A DNA stretch of 64,000 nucleotides from Streptomyces zhihengii (GTDB taxonomy: Bacteria; Actinomycetota; Actinomycetes; Streptomycetales; Streptomycetaceae): positions 1,924,501 to 1,988,500 of the forward strand of contig NZ_JAFEJA010000002.1 of the NCBI RefSeq assembly GCF_016919245.1. Direction: 5' to 3'. Position numbers and translations under genes: made by a program. Below the pieces are notes generated by a model, which saw nothing but the letters and a program-made list of their open reading frames with translations, was not told the origin of the DNA and made no database searches. This document shows positions 45,317 through 55,091 of this stretch, piece by piece; position 1 is the first letter of the stretch, and each line of letters begins with the position of its first letter.

Positions 45317-45784
45317 ATGGGCAGGACTGAGTACTACAACGATCCCGACGCTCCCAAAGCCAACACCCTCATCCCCGCCAGCAACCTGCTGGTCGTCGAC
45401 GACAGCGGTGCCATCCTGCTCCAGCGCCGCCGTGACACGGGCCAGTGGGCGCTGCCCGGCGGCGCACAGGACATCGGCGAGACCGCCGCCGAGTGCGCGG
45501 TGCGCGAGTGCCTGGAGGAGACGGGGATCGTCGCCGAGATCACCGGCTTCCTCGGCGTCTACACCAACCCGAACCACATCGTGGCGTACACCGACGGCGA
45601 GATCCGCCAGCAGTACGAGAACACCTACATCGGCCGACCCGTCGGCGGCGAGCCCACGATCAACGACGAGGCCGACAGCGTGCGCTTCGTCCAGCCGGCC
45701 GACCTCGACCAGTACGACATCCACGCGAGCATGCGCCAGCAGATCGGCGACTACCTCGCCGGCACCTACCCCTACCTCGGCTGA
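45317..45784 (+). CDS. Nudix hydrolase
   Basis: A 155-residue protein from ATG 45317, with GGGAGGGGA upstream. TLIPASNLLVVDDSGAILLQ leads into the Nudix box, G-AQDIG-E-TAAECAV-RECLEETGI (positions match G-x5-E-x7-REUxEExGU). YENTYIGRPVGGEPTINDEA is the usual downstream block. All metal-binding Glu are present. It would hydrolyse a nucleoside diphosphate derivative. Its 3' end overlaps the convergent HD pseudogene by 13 bp. Confidence 0.87.
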   Translation: MGRTEYYNDPDAPKANTLIPASNLLVVDDSGAILLQRRRDTGQWALPGGAQDIGETAAECAVRECLEETGIVAEITGFLGVYTNPNHIVAYTDGEIRQQYENTYIGRPVGGEPTINDEADSVRFVQPADLDQYDIHASMRQQIGDYLAGTYPYLG

Positions 45785-46334
45785 GCCGCCAGCACCGCCT
45801 CCACCCGCCCCACGGCGGCGAAGATCTCCGGCGCCGCCCGACGGATGAACCGCCCGACCACGCTGTCGTCCCCGTAGCGGCCAAGGATCTCCGCGACCCG
45901 CTCCGCGGCGGTGGTCCGGCCCCATCGGGCGTGGTCGTCATATCGCAGTACACGAGCGCTTCCACCAGCAGTGGCTCCTCCAGCAAGGGGAACTCGCCCG
46001 CGAGCTCCTCCCGCAGTCCCCGCTCTTCGGCCTCCAGGAGCGCGAACGAGTCATTCGCGACCAGCCGCACCAGCCGCTCGTCGGCCCCGTGCTCGTCCCG
46101 AAGGAACCGGGCCCCGGCCAGTGGACGGAACCCGATTGTGGCCAGGCGCGGCGCGTACCCGACGTCGTGCAGTGTGGCGGCAGCGATGAGGAGGCCGGCG
46201 TCCTGGCCGAAAACCTGACTTACTTCGACTGCGCGCTTGGCCACTCCCTTTGTATGCACCCACCTCCGTGGAAGCGTGCTGCTGAGCTCGGCCTCCGCGA
46301 CCTGCGTCGCCCATTCCTTGGTGAGACCACCCAT
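45772..46334 (-). pseudogene. Frameshifted HD-domain protein gene
   Basis: From ATG 46334 the frame reads GLTKEWATQVAEAELSSTLP, then RRWVHTKGVAKRA (first His), LHDVGYAPRLA (HD) and VEALVYCDMTTTPDG. A one-base shift near 45925 puts the end in another frame: TAAERVAEILGRYGDDSVVG to a TAG at 45772. The catalytic part is complete, so a shortened active product is possible; a sequencing error would also explain the shift. Confidence 0.65.
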
Positions 46335-46633
46335 TAGAGCTCTCTGCTCGGCGCTTGGCCCGCACAAGCCCCACCATCGTTGGCTTCCTACGCCTTCGCG
46401 TAACCGGCAGCGCGGGGCCATCACTGACATTCCGTGGCTGAATCTCTACCTGACCTGCGGGAACCCGGTGATCACGCTCGAAGGGCAAAGACCTCCAGGA
46501 AGCCCGCTCTCCCTCTTGCTGTCAGTCCTGCCCTCTAAGATTCATCCAGCGGGGGCAGCCCGACGTTCCTGCGAACGGCGGCAGGATCGCGGTACGCGCA
46601 AATATGCGCAAACGGACACAGGCGGGGAGTCGC
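46335..46633. promoter_or_regulatory. Intergenic region upstream of pglW
   Basis: About 300 bp between divergent units. No repeat or operator was recognised. GGCGGGGAG (46621-46629) is the ribosome binding site of pglW. Confidence 0.4.
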
Positions 46634-49600
46634 ATGCTGGAAGATCGGTGGACGACGGTCACCGAGTCCGACCACGAGCACGAACGCCGCGGCCTGGAAG
46701 CGATCCGCAGGCGTATGCCGGACGAGGAGCCGTGGCGCGCCTGGTCGAACTTCACGTTCACCGCGAACAGCGGCCATGTCCGCGAGATCGATCTTCTGGT
46801 GACAGCGCCGGCCGGGGTGTTCCTCCTCGAGCTGAAGGACTGGCACGGTTCGGTACACGGCGGCGGCAACGACTGGGTGCAGACCACGCCCGGCGGGACC
46901 CAGCGGCGACACGGCAACCCCCTGCACCTGGCGAATCGGAAGGCCAAGGAACTGGCCGGCCTGATCAACGACGTCTCCGGTCGGCCCGGGGACCGGCCGA
47001 AGATCTGGGTGGGCGAGGCGGTCTGCTTCACCGATGACAAGCTCCGCGTGAACCTGCCGGCCGCCGATCTGAACGGCGTATGCACGATCAAGCAGCTCGT
47101 GGAAATGCTGGCCGAACCGCCAGGTGACGCCCGGCGCCGGATAACGGCAGAGACGTCTCGCCGCGTCGACGGGGCCCTGAAGAAGCTCGGCATCGCACCG
47201 ATCCGCCGCCAGCATGAGGTGGGCTCCTATCTCCTGGACGCGAAGGCGTTCGACTCTGGACCCACCTGGGCCGACTACCTGGGCCGTCACTCCCAGCTGC
47301 ATGATCTAGCGCGGGTGCGGGTCTTCCTCAGCGAGCGCGGTGCTTCGGACGCCGAGCGGCGTTCGGTGGAGCAGGCCGCTGCCCGCGAGGCGCTGGTGCT
47401 CAGCCGGTTCCGGCACCCGGGTGCGGTACAGCTGAAGAGTTACCTGCCGTCGGGGCATCCGGCTGGGCCGACGATCCTGTTCGACTACCACCCGGAGACT
47501 CTGCGGCTGGATGACTTTCTGGTGCAGCACGGGAAGCAGCTGGACCTGAGGGGTCGCCTCGCGCTCGTACGGCAGCTCGCGGAGACGGTGCGCTCCGCGC
47601 ACTCACGCCGTTTCCATCACCGCACGCTGTCGGCGCACGCAGTGCACATCATTCCGCGGGATCGCGGCCCGCGCGGGCGGGAGCTCAGCGAGGAGCAGCG
47701 CTGGCTGAGCCCTTGGCCGCAGATCGCGGACTGGCAGATCGCTACAGGCCAGAGCGCCAGCCGTGGCCGGCCACTGACCCTGGCTCCAACAAATGTGTCC
47801 GGGTTCCACGTCTCGGAGCAGGCTGATCCCTATCTGGCGCCGGAGCTGAGGATTCCCAAGGCCGATCCGGTGCGCCTCGATGTGTACGGGCTCGGCGTCC
47901 TCACGTATCTGCTGGTCACCGGGCAGGCACCAGGGGCAAGCCAGAGCGAGGTCATGGCCCGCCTGGAAGCTGGCGAGAGCCTGCGTCCGAGTGCCTTGGT
48001 CGACGGACTCAACCCGGACATTGACGACCTGGTGGAGGCATCCACCGCGTACGAGCCGGGTCGGCGCCTGTCCACGGTCGACGACTTCCTGGAGATGCTG
48101 GAGTACGTCGAGCAGGCATTCTCCGAGAAGGATTCCGTCGGCTCGGCCGCAGCCGCAGGCACGGGCGGGGACGGTGGATCGGGATCGGGATCGGAAGCGG
48201 ACGAGGATCGGGGCGAGCCGGAGAAGGACCCGCTGGAGGCCGTGGCCGGGGATGTACTGGCCGGGCGCTGGGAGGTTGTTCGTCGGCTCGGCACGGGCTC
48301 GACCTCTCGGGCGTTCCTGGTGAGGGATCTCGCGGGTGAGCCGCGGCGTAGCGGCACCCTGCCGGTGGCTGTGCTGAAGGTCGCGCTGAGCGAGGCCAAG
48401 CACGCGGTCCTCGACCGGGAGGCCCAGATCTTGGGCCGCATCCACCGGGATTCCAGCATCATCGCGCTTTATGAGCGGGAGCCGATGACTCTCGCGGGTC
48501 GTCGGGTGCTCGCTCTCGAATACGTCGGTGACAGCCGAGAGTTGAAGGACCAGGACCGTGGTGACGGGAAGGGACCGAGGCGGCGTGAGGACACCGTCGC
48601 CCGTCAGCTGCGGGACAACGGTCGCCTGGGCATGGACCAGCTGGAGGCGTACGGGAAGTACCTGTTCGGTGCGGTGGAGCACTTGGAGGCGGAAGGAATT
48701 TGGCATCGGGACCTGAAGCCGGACAACATCGCCATCCGGATCCGTCCCAACGGCACTCGACAGTTGGTGCTGATTGACTTCTCGCTTGCCGGATACCCGG
48801 CGAAGGAGATCGATGCGGGCACCGAGGGCTATCTCGACCCGTTCGTGGGAGTCATCACGCGCGGCTCGTATGACGGTCATGCCGAGCGCTACGCGCTCGC
48901 GGCGACATTGCACGAGATGGCGTCGAACGAGCTGCCCCGATGGGGTGACGGTGCCGTCACGGCCCGGCAGACCGATCCGAAGGAATGGCCGTACCCGCAG
49001 CTCGCCGCCGACGCTTTCGAGCCGGCAGTTCGCGACGGCCTGGTCGCCTTCTTCCGCAAGGCTTTGGCGCGGGACGTAAAGGACCGGTTCTCGGACCTGA
49101 AGCCGATGGAGCGTGCCTGGCAGGCACTCTTCCTGGATGCGCAGCGGACAACGGCTCCGAGCTCCGGGCACGGTACGGCGGAAAGTGTAGGGACCACGCA
49201 GGAAGCCGGGCCGCAGATCGGCCGCGAGGACGATGATGCTTCCGTCGAGCAGGTGCGTGACCAGCAGGCGGCCAGGGCTGACCGTACGACGCCTCTGTCC
49301 GTGGCAGGTCTGACGCTCTCCGCGCAGTCCCAGCTGTTCGCCATGGGTCTGAACACCGTCGGGGACGTACTGGACTACTCGGCGAGGAAGTTCCTCACTG
49401 CGCCGGGCATGGGCTCGCGCACTCGGGAGGAGATCCAGCGCCGGCAGAAGGAGTGGAACCTCCGACTCGGCAAATCGGCCCCCGCGCCACTCAGCGCGGA
49501 GGCCCGCAAGGCAGCCGGTCAAGAAATCACCGAGCTGGAACAGGCGGTCGCCGAATCGGTCGCCGCCGGCGGCGGAAGTGTCACTGACCCGCAGCTGCTG

Positions 49601-51307
49601 GGCGCGCTGAGCCTGGACGCGCTGGCCGCTCGCCTGGTCCCTAAGCCATCCAGCGGCAGTGCCCGCTCCAACGCCAAGGAGCGCGAAGCGGTCCGGCTGC
49701 TGCTGCGGCTGCCCAACGAGGCAGGCAAGCTGCCCGAGGGCCTGGCATGGGTTCGGCAGCGGGACGTCGCTGACGCGGTGGGGCTGACCGCAGGCCGTAT
49801 CCCGCAGATCGTGAAGAAGGCGCGCGAGCGCTGGTACGAGGACATCGCCCTTGGGCTGCTGCGCGAGGAGGTGGTGGAGCTCCTTGCTGAGCGCGGACGG
49901 GTGGCCCCGGTGATCGAGCTCGCCGACGCGCTGATCGCCCGGCGCGGCACCCAGCACGTGGAGCGGCGCGACCGGCGCGCGCTCGCCCTGTCGCTGCTGC
50001 GTGCCGTGGTCGAGCGAGAGAGCTACAACAACGAGGCCCCGCCGCTCTTCCGCTACTTCCATGCCCGGATGCCCAAGGGCGCCGATCCGGTGCTTGGCCT
50101 GCTCGCCCTCGATGTCCGGGAGGGCGTGGACGGCCCGGACACGCCGACGCTGCCCGCTCTACAGGAATACGCGCTCAACCTGGGCGCGCGGGCCGACCGA
50201 CTCGCGGACCTGGAATCTCTGCCGACAGCCAGTACCGTCCTTACCGAGCTGGACGCGGTGCGACGGCCGCCGGGAAACCTGGGCTGGGACGAGCGGCGCA
50301 CCGCCGAGATCGCGGTGGCAGCATCCACCCGAGCCGCTCTCACCCCCCGACTGGAGATCTACCCGCGTGACCTGGACCTGGTGCGCGCGCTGAGGATCAC
50401 CCAGGCCGGTGTGGTAGCCGTGCAGCCGGGCGTCGAGGAGGAGCGACTGTCGGGCCTCACGGTTGACGCCCTGCACAAGCGAGTCACGACCCGCTTCCCC
50501 GACCTGGGCACAGACCCGCTAGTGCCACGCGAGTTGCCCACCGGCAGCGCACTGGTCCGCTACCTGAAGCAGGCCGGCTTCGAGCTGAAGCTGGCGACGC
50601 GCTACGACAAGGTGCTCCGTCTCATCCCGGACCGTCCGGCCGGGGACGCGACCGCCGGCCTTACCTCGGCGAGCTGGGGAGCCTCGGCGGCCCGTCGATC
50701 CGCCCCCACCCAGTACGACGCGGACGCGGCTGTCGCCGCCGCGGTCAAGGCCGAACAGCGACTCAGTCACTCGGCGCGACAGGACGGCTTCCGTGTCCTG
50801 ACGGTGCCCCACCGGGGTGCTGAGAACGCGGTGCGACACCTGGTGGACGAGCCGTACGGTGTGCGTCCGGTGTCGTTGACCGGGCTCTTCGTGAACGAAC
50901 TGCGCAGTGTGATCGGCGAGGCGGCCAGACCGACCTGGGAGACCGTCCTCAAGGCCGACGCTGCCGAACCCGGAAGCCGGGCTCACCAGCAGCTGCGCAT
51001 CCGTACAGACAAGGCGTGGGGGCGCATCGAGCCGCAGCTGCGAGAGCGACTGAGGCAGGGGCGGGGACCGCTGCTCCTTACCGACACTGCGGTGCTCGCC
51101 CGGTACGACGCGCTGGATCTGCTCGTAAGGCTCGCGGAGGAAGCGCGGCAAGGTGGCAGCCCACTGTGGCTGCTCGTCGCTCAGTCCGACCCGGCGAAAG
51201 CACCGCGGCTGGCCGGGCAGAGCGTGCCGTACCAGGCAGGGTTCGACGAGTGGATCGTCGTGCCCGATGCCTGGGTCGCGCGCAAACACCTCGCACCGGA
51301 CGCCTGA
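46634..51307 (+). CDS. pglW: BREX type 2 serine/threonine kinase PglW
   Basis: A 1557-residue protein from ATG 46634. The N-terminus has a NERD nuclease-like domain (VREIDLLVTAPAGVFLLELK, with ELKDW as its E-x-K). A first kinase-like domain near 215-490 has HHRTLSAHAV in place of HRDxKxxN, so it looks like a pseudokinase. A second kinase domain starts near 545; its catalytic loop WHRDLKPDNIAI is near 689, and its metal motif is DFS, not DFG. Further on come an HhH-like block (LFAMGLNTVGDVLDYSARKF) and a sigma-like HTH (VRQRDVADAVGLTAGRIPQI). PglW is the regulatory kinase of the Pgl phage-growth-limitation system. It starts the operon. Confidence 0.9.
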   Translation: MLEDRWTTVTESDHEHERRGLEAIRRRMPDEEPWRAWSNFTFTANSGHVREIDLLVTAPAGVFLLELKDWHGSVHGGGNDWVQTTPGGTQRRHGNPLHLANRKAKELAGLINDVSGRPGDRPKIWVGEAVCFTDDKLRVNLPAADLNGVCTIKQLVEMLAEPPGDARRRITAETSRRVDGALKKLGIAPIRRQHEVGSYLLDAKAFDSGPTWADYLGRHSQLHDLARVRVFLSERGASDAERRSVEQAAAREALVLSRFRHPGAVQLKSYLPSGHPAGPTILFDYHPETLRLDDFLVQHGKQLDLRGRLALVRQLAETVRSAHSRRFHHRTLSAHAVHIIPRDRGPRGRELSEEQRWLSPWPQIADWQIATGQSASRGRPLTLAPTNVSGFHVSEQADPYLAPELRIPKADPVRLDVYGLGVLTYLLVTGQAPGASQSEVMARLEAGESLRPSALVDGLNPDIDDLVEASTAYEPGRRLSTVDDFLEMLEYVEQAFSEKDSVGSAAAAGTGGDGGSGSGSEADEDRGEPEKDPLEAVAGDVLAGRWEVVRRLGTGSTSRAFLVRDLAGEPRRSGTLPVAVLKVALSEAKHAVLDREAQILGRIHRDSSIIALYEREPMTLAGRRVLALEYVGDSRELKDQDRGDGKGPRRREDTVARQLRDNGRLGMDQLEAYGKYLFGAVEHLEAEGIWHRDLKPDNIAIRIRPNGTRQLVLIDFSLAGYPAKEIDAGTEGYLDPFVGVITRGSYDGHAERYALAATLHEMASNELPRWGDGAVTARQTDPKEWPYPQLAADAFEPAVRDGLVAFFRKALARDVKDRFSDLKPMERAWQALFLDAQRTTAPSSGHGTAESVGTTQEAGPQIGREDDDASVEQVRDQQAARADRTTPLSVAGLTLSAQSQLFAMGLNTVGDVLDYSARKFLTAPGMGSRTREEIQRRQKEWNLRLGKSAPAPLSAEARKAAGQEITELEQAVAESVAAGGGSVTDPQLLGALSLDALAARLVPKPSSGSARSNAKEREAVRLLLRLPNEAGKLPEGLAWVRQRDVADAVGLTAGRIPQIVKKARERWYEDIALGLLREEVVELLAERGRVAPVIELADALIARRGTQHVERRDRRALALSLLRAVVERESYNNEAPPLFRYFHARMPKGADPVLGLLALDVREGVDGPDTPTLPALQEYALNLGARADRLADLESLPTASTVLTELDAVRRPPGNLGWDERRTAEIAVAASTRAALTPRLEIYPRDLDLVRALRITQAGVVAVQPGVEEERLSGLTVDALHKRVTTRFPDLGTDPLVPRELPTGSALVRYLKQAGFELKLATRYDKVLRLIPDRPAGDATAGLTSASWGASAARRSAPTQYDADAAVAAAVKAEQRLSHSARQDGFRVLTVPHRGAENAVRHLVDEPYGVRPVSLTGLFVNELRSVIGEAARPTWETVLKADAAEPGSRAHQQLRIRTDKAWGRIEPQLRERLRQGRGPLLLTDTAVLARYDALDLLVRLAEEARQGGSPLWLLVAQSDPAKAPRLAGQSVPYQAGFDEWIVVPDAWVARKHLAPDA

Positions 51308-53856
51308 CCCTCTTCCCCTCCTGAACCGGCCTTCTTCCGCCCACTCCGATTTCTCCACAGGAGCCGTTCCGTGATCGACCGCAAGAGCCTCCTCGCCGAC
51401 CTGCAGAAGCAGGTCAAGGCGGCAGAGACCGACCTTGAACAGCAGGTCAAAGCTGTCCCCGAGGTAGGGACGCGGCTGCGCGGTGAGTACGAGCAGGCCC
51501 GGAAGCTGGGTCGTACGGCGGCGACGTGGAACGCCTGGCTCGGGGAGCGGATCACCCAGGTTGCGGTGGCCTGGGTGCTCGGCACCGTCTTCGTCCGCTT
51601 CAGCGAGGACAACCGGCTCATCGCCGAGCCGTACATCACCGCCCCGGATGTAGCTGGGCGCGAGACCGCGCAGGCTCGGTACGAGGAGTACCTGGAGAAG
51701 GACGCCGACCCGACGTACCGAGGCTGGCTGGAGACGGCGTTCGCAGAGCTGGGCGCCGGGCAGGCCGGCCGGCTGCTCTTCGACCGCGACCACAACCCGC
51801 TCTACCAGATCCCGCTTTCGCACGACGGGGCGGGCTCGCTGCTCGCGTTTTGGCGGGAGCAGCGTGCTGGCGAGCGGGAGCTCAGCGGAGACGGCGATGG
51901 CGGTGCCGGCGGCCCTGTTCTCGTACACGACTTCAGCGATCCGCTGAGCGAGGACGGCACCGAGGGATGGGACACCCGGTTCCTCGGCGACCTGTACCAG
52001 GACCTGAGCGAGGCGGCCCGCAAGACGTACGCGCTGTTGCAAACCCCGGAGTTCGTGGAGGAGTTCATCCTCGACCGGACTCTAACCCCGGCAGTGCGAG
52101 AGTTCGGCTTCGAAGAACTGAAGATGATCGATCCGACTTGTGGGTCAGGGCACTTCGTGCTCGGCGCGTTCAGGCGCCTGGTGCGGTTGTGGGCGTCGCA
52201 GCGACCCGAAGTCGGCCCGTACGAACGAGTGCGGGCGGCGTTGGAGTCCGTGCATGGGGTGGACCTCAACCCGTTCGCGGTTGCGGTGGCCCGCTTCCGG
52301 CTGCTGGTCGCGGCAATGGCTTCGAGCGGCATGCGGACGTTCGCAGAGGCGCGGCAGTACGAGTGGCCGATCCAGCTCGCGGTAGGTGACTCGCTGCTGC
52401 CGACGGAGCACCGGCAGGAGGGACTCTTCGGCGACGAGCAGCTGAGTCTTGGCGACAGTGTGGAATCGGGCGACGCCGAGGACCCGTACTACGCGCTGAG
52501 CACGGAGGACCTGTTCGAGTACCCGCAGATCCTGAACCGTGGTCGTTACCACGTGGTTGTGGGGAATCCTCCGTATATCACAGTCAAGGACAAAACACTC
52601 AACGAGCTGTATCGCAAGCTGTACAGCGCGTGCGCGGGTACGTACGCGCTGTCGGTCCCATTTGCGCAGCGCTTCTTCGAGCTTGCGGTTCGGGGCGACG
52701 AGAAGTCCGGGCTCGGCTACGGCATGGTCGGCCAGATTACGGCGAACTCGTTCATGAAGAGGGAGTTCGGTGCGAAGCTGATCGAGAGCTTCTTCCGGGA
52801 TCAGGTCGAACTGACTGAGATCATTGACACGTCGGGGGCATACATCCCGGGGCATGGGACTCCGACGGTCATCCTCGTCGGCCGGCCGCTGGATTACACG
52901 GGCGCTCGCCGGGCCACCATCCGCACCGTCCGGAGCGTTCAGGGGGAGCCAGGGGCTCCGGAGAAGGCGGAGGATGGAATTGTCTGGCGGGCTATCACTC
53001 AACAGATCGACTTCCCAGGCTCCGAGAGCAACTGGATCAGCGTTCGCGACACCCGACGTGACGACCTGTCAAGGCATCCATGGAGTCTGACAGGAGGCGC
53101 CGCACCAGACATCCTGAAGATTGTCGAAGGCGCGGGAACGCGGCTGCGAACTGCTGCACAAGAGCTTGGCCTGTCTATCGTTACTGGCGAGGACAACGCT
53201 TTTGGCTCGGTGAACACTGCTGCCGCCCGCCAGCGAGGTGCCAGGCCCACCGCTGTCGCCAATGGCGATGAGGTACGGGATTGGGGTCTCGCTGGCGCGA
53301 CCTGGCTCACCAGCCCGTACGACCAGGATATGAAGCTCCTCGAAGGCGCGGAGATCGAGGACTTGCTGCGCTTCATGTGGCCACTGCGTCACGTACTGGA
53401 GTTGCGAAAGCGCTTCAGTATCACGATGCTAGACAGGGGAATTCCTTGGATCTCGTGGCGTGAGGTTTACGGCTCCCGTGTCAAGGCGCAAAAGCTGCTC
53501 GTCTACGCAAAAGTGACGACGCACAATCACTTCTATCTGCAGACCGGCCGGATTCCCGTGAAGGACTCGGCGCAGGTAATTAAGCTCCGTGAGGACGCCA
53601 CAGCGGAAGAGCATCTGGCGCTGCTTGGATTGCTCAACAGCTCCACGGCCGGGTTCTGGCTCAAGATGGTTAGCCATGACAAGGGAATTCGTGGAGAGGG
53701 GGGCGGATTTACCAGCGACGACTGGGAGCGTTTCTATGAGTTCACCGGGACCAAGCTCCAGGAATTCCCCCTACCCTCCAGATACCCCACTGCCCTCGCC
53801 ACCGAGCTTGACGCCCTCGCCCTGACGCTCTCCGCGGCGACCCCCGGCGCCCTCGC

Positions 53857-55091
53857 TAGTGCCGGATCAGGCAACGTTTGCCTTGTTGACGACGGCGTGT
53901 AGGCGCCGGTCGTCGGCGTGGCGGTTTCGCCAGATGATGTAGCGGCGGATCATGCTGCCCTGCTCCTTGTGGTCGGCATGATCGGTGCCGTCGAGGGTGA
54001 AGTAGCGCAGGGCCGTGAACTGGGCTTCGATCCGGTTCAGCCAGGAGGAGTTCGTCGGCGTGTAGGCCATCTCGACGTTGTTCGCCGCCGCCCAGGTGCC
54101 GACCCGTTGGCATCTTTTCGTGGTCAGGTGCGGGGAGAAGTTGTCGCAGACGATCGCGATCCGCACCGTAGGCGGGTAAAGCGTGCGCAGGTAGCGGCAG
54201 AACTCCAGGAACTGGGTGCGCCGTTTGATGGGCTTGATGTGGCCGTAGAGCTTGTCCTTGGCCAGGTCCAGGGCGGCGAACAGGTGTCGCACTCCGCCGT
54301 AGCGGTTGTAGGTCGCCCGGCGCCGTCGGCGGGGTTCGCGGTCCGGGTCCTTGTGCTTGCCACCGCGTTCGGCCCACTGCCGTCCAGGGTGTGGCATCAG
54401 GTTGAGGGGGCCGAACTCGTCCATGCAGAAGACGACTTCGGGCTCGCGGTCCTCGGGTATGACCTCGCCGTCGGCGATCGCGTAGAGGTGCTCGACCCGG
54501 GCCTTCTTGGCCGCGTAGTTCGGATCGCGGGAGGTCTTCCAGGTCTTCAGGCGTTGAAAGGAGACGCCTTCCTCGCGGAGCAGGATGCGCAGTCCCTCGT
54601 GGCTGATGTCGTCGACCACCCCCTCGGCGACCAGGAAGTCCGCCAGCTTGGTCAGGCTCCAGGTCGAGAACGGCAGGTCGTGCTCGGTCGGCTTGGACTT
54701 GGCGATCTTCTTGATCTCGCGCCGCTCGGGCAGAGTGAAGGTCTTCGGCCGGCCGCCCTTGTACTTCGGATACAGCGAGTCGAAGCCGTCAGTGTTGAAG
54801 TTGTGGATCACGTCCCGGACCCGGTCATCGCTGGTGAACGACACCTCGGCGATCTTCGCCACCGGCATGCCCTGCGCGGACAGCAGCACCATCTGGGCCC
54901 TCCGCCAGGTCACCACCGACCCCGTGCCCCTGCGGATGATCCTCAGCAGCCGTCTGCCCTCGTCATCGTCGATCTCGCGTACCCGTACTCGCTCTGCCAC
55001 TCGGACAGAGTGACGGCCACGCGCCGCCCAGCACAGCACCAGGACGGCGCGTCACATCACAACAGGGCAAACGTTGCCTGCTACGGCACTA
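53857..55091 (-). mobile_element. IS630-family insertion sequence with TA target duplication
   Basis: The element is 53859-55089 (1231 bp), flanked by TA at 53857-53858 and 55090-55091. The terminal inverted repeats are 30 bp (53859-53888 and 55060-55089), starting GTGCCG, with 27 of 30 positions matching. The transposase runs opposite to pglX. It sits in the centre of a perfect inverted repeat of the host gene. Confidence 0.93.
53867..55000 (-). CDS. IS630-family transposase
   Basis: A 377-residue DDE transposase. GTG 55000 was chosen as start because MAERVRVREIDDDEGRRLL is the usual beginning in Streptomyces relatives; an in-frame GTG at 55039 is the alternative. An HTH (VAKIAEVSFTSDDRVRDVIH) is followed by the catalytic residues: Asp in FCMDEFGPL, Asp in IVCDNFSPHL and Glu in WLNRIEAQF. 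The stop codon lies inside the left inverted repeat. The frame is complete, so the element may be active. Confidence 0.92.
   Translation of the reverse strand: MAERVRVREIDDDEGRRLLRIIRRGTGSVVTWRRAQMVLLSAQGMPVAKIAEVSFTSDDRVRDVIHNFNTDGFDSLYPKYKGGRPKTFTLPERREIKKIAKSKPTEHDLPFSTWSLTKLADFLVAEGVVDDISHEGLRILLREEGVSFQRLKTWKTSRDPNYAAKKARVEHLYAIADGEVIPEDREPEVVFCMDEFGPLNLMPHPGRQWAERGGKHKDPDREPRRRRRATYNRYGGVRHLFAALDLAKDKLYGHIKPIKRRTQFLEFCRYLRTLYPPTVRIAIVCDNFSPHLTTKRCQRVGTWAAANNVEMAYTPTNSSWLNRIEAQFTALRYFTLDGTDHADHKEQGSMIRRYIIWRNRHADDRRLHAVVNKANVA

Noticed and set aside
47603..50062. An 819-codon open frame antisense to pglW
   Set aside because: The plus strand carries NERD and kinase motifs in good order; the antisense product has none.
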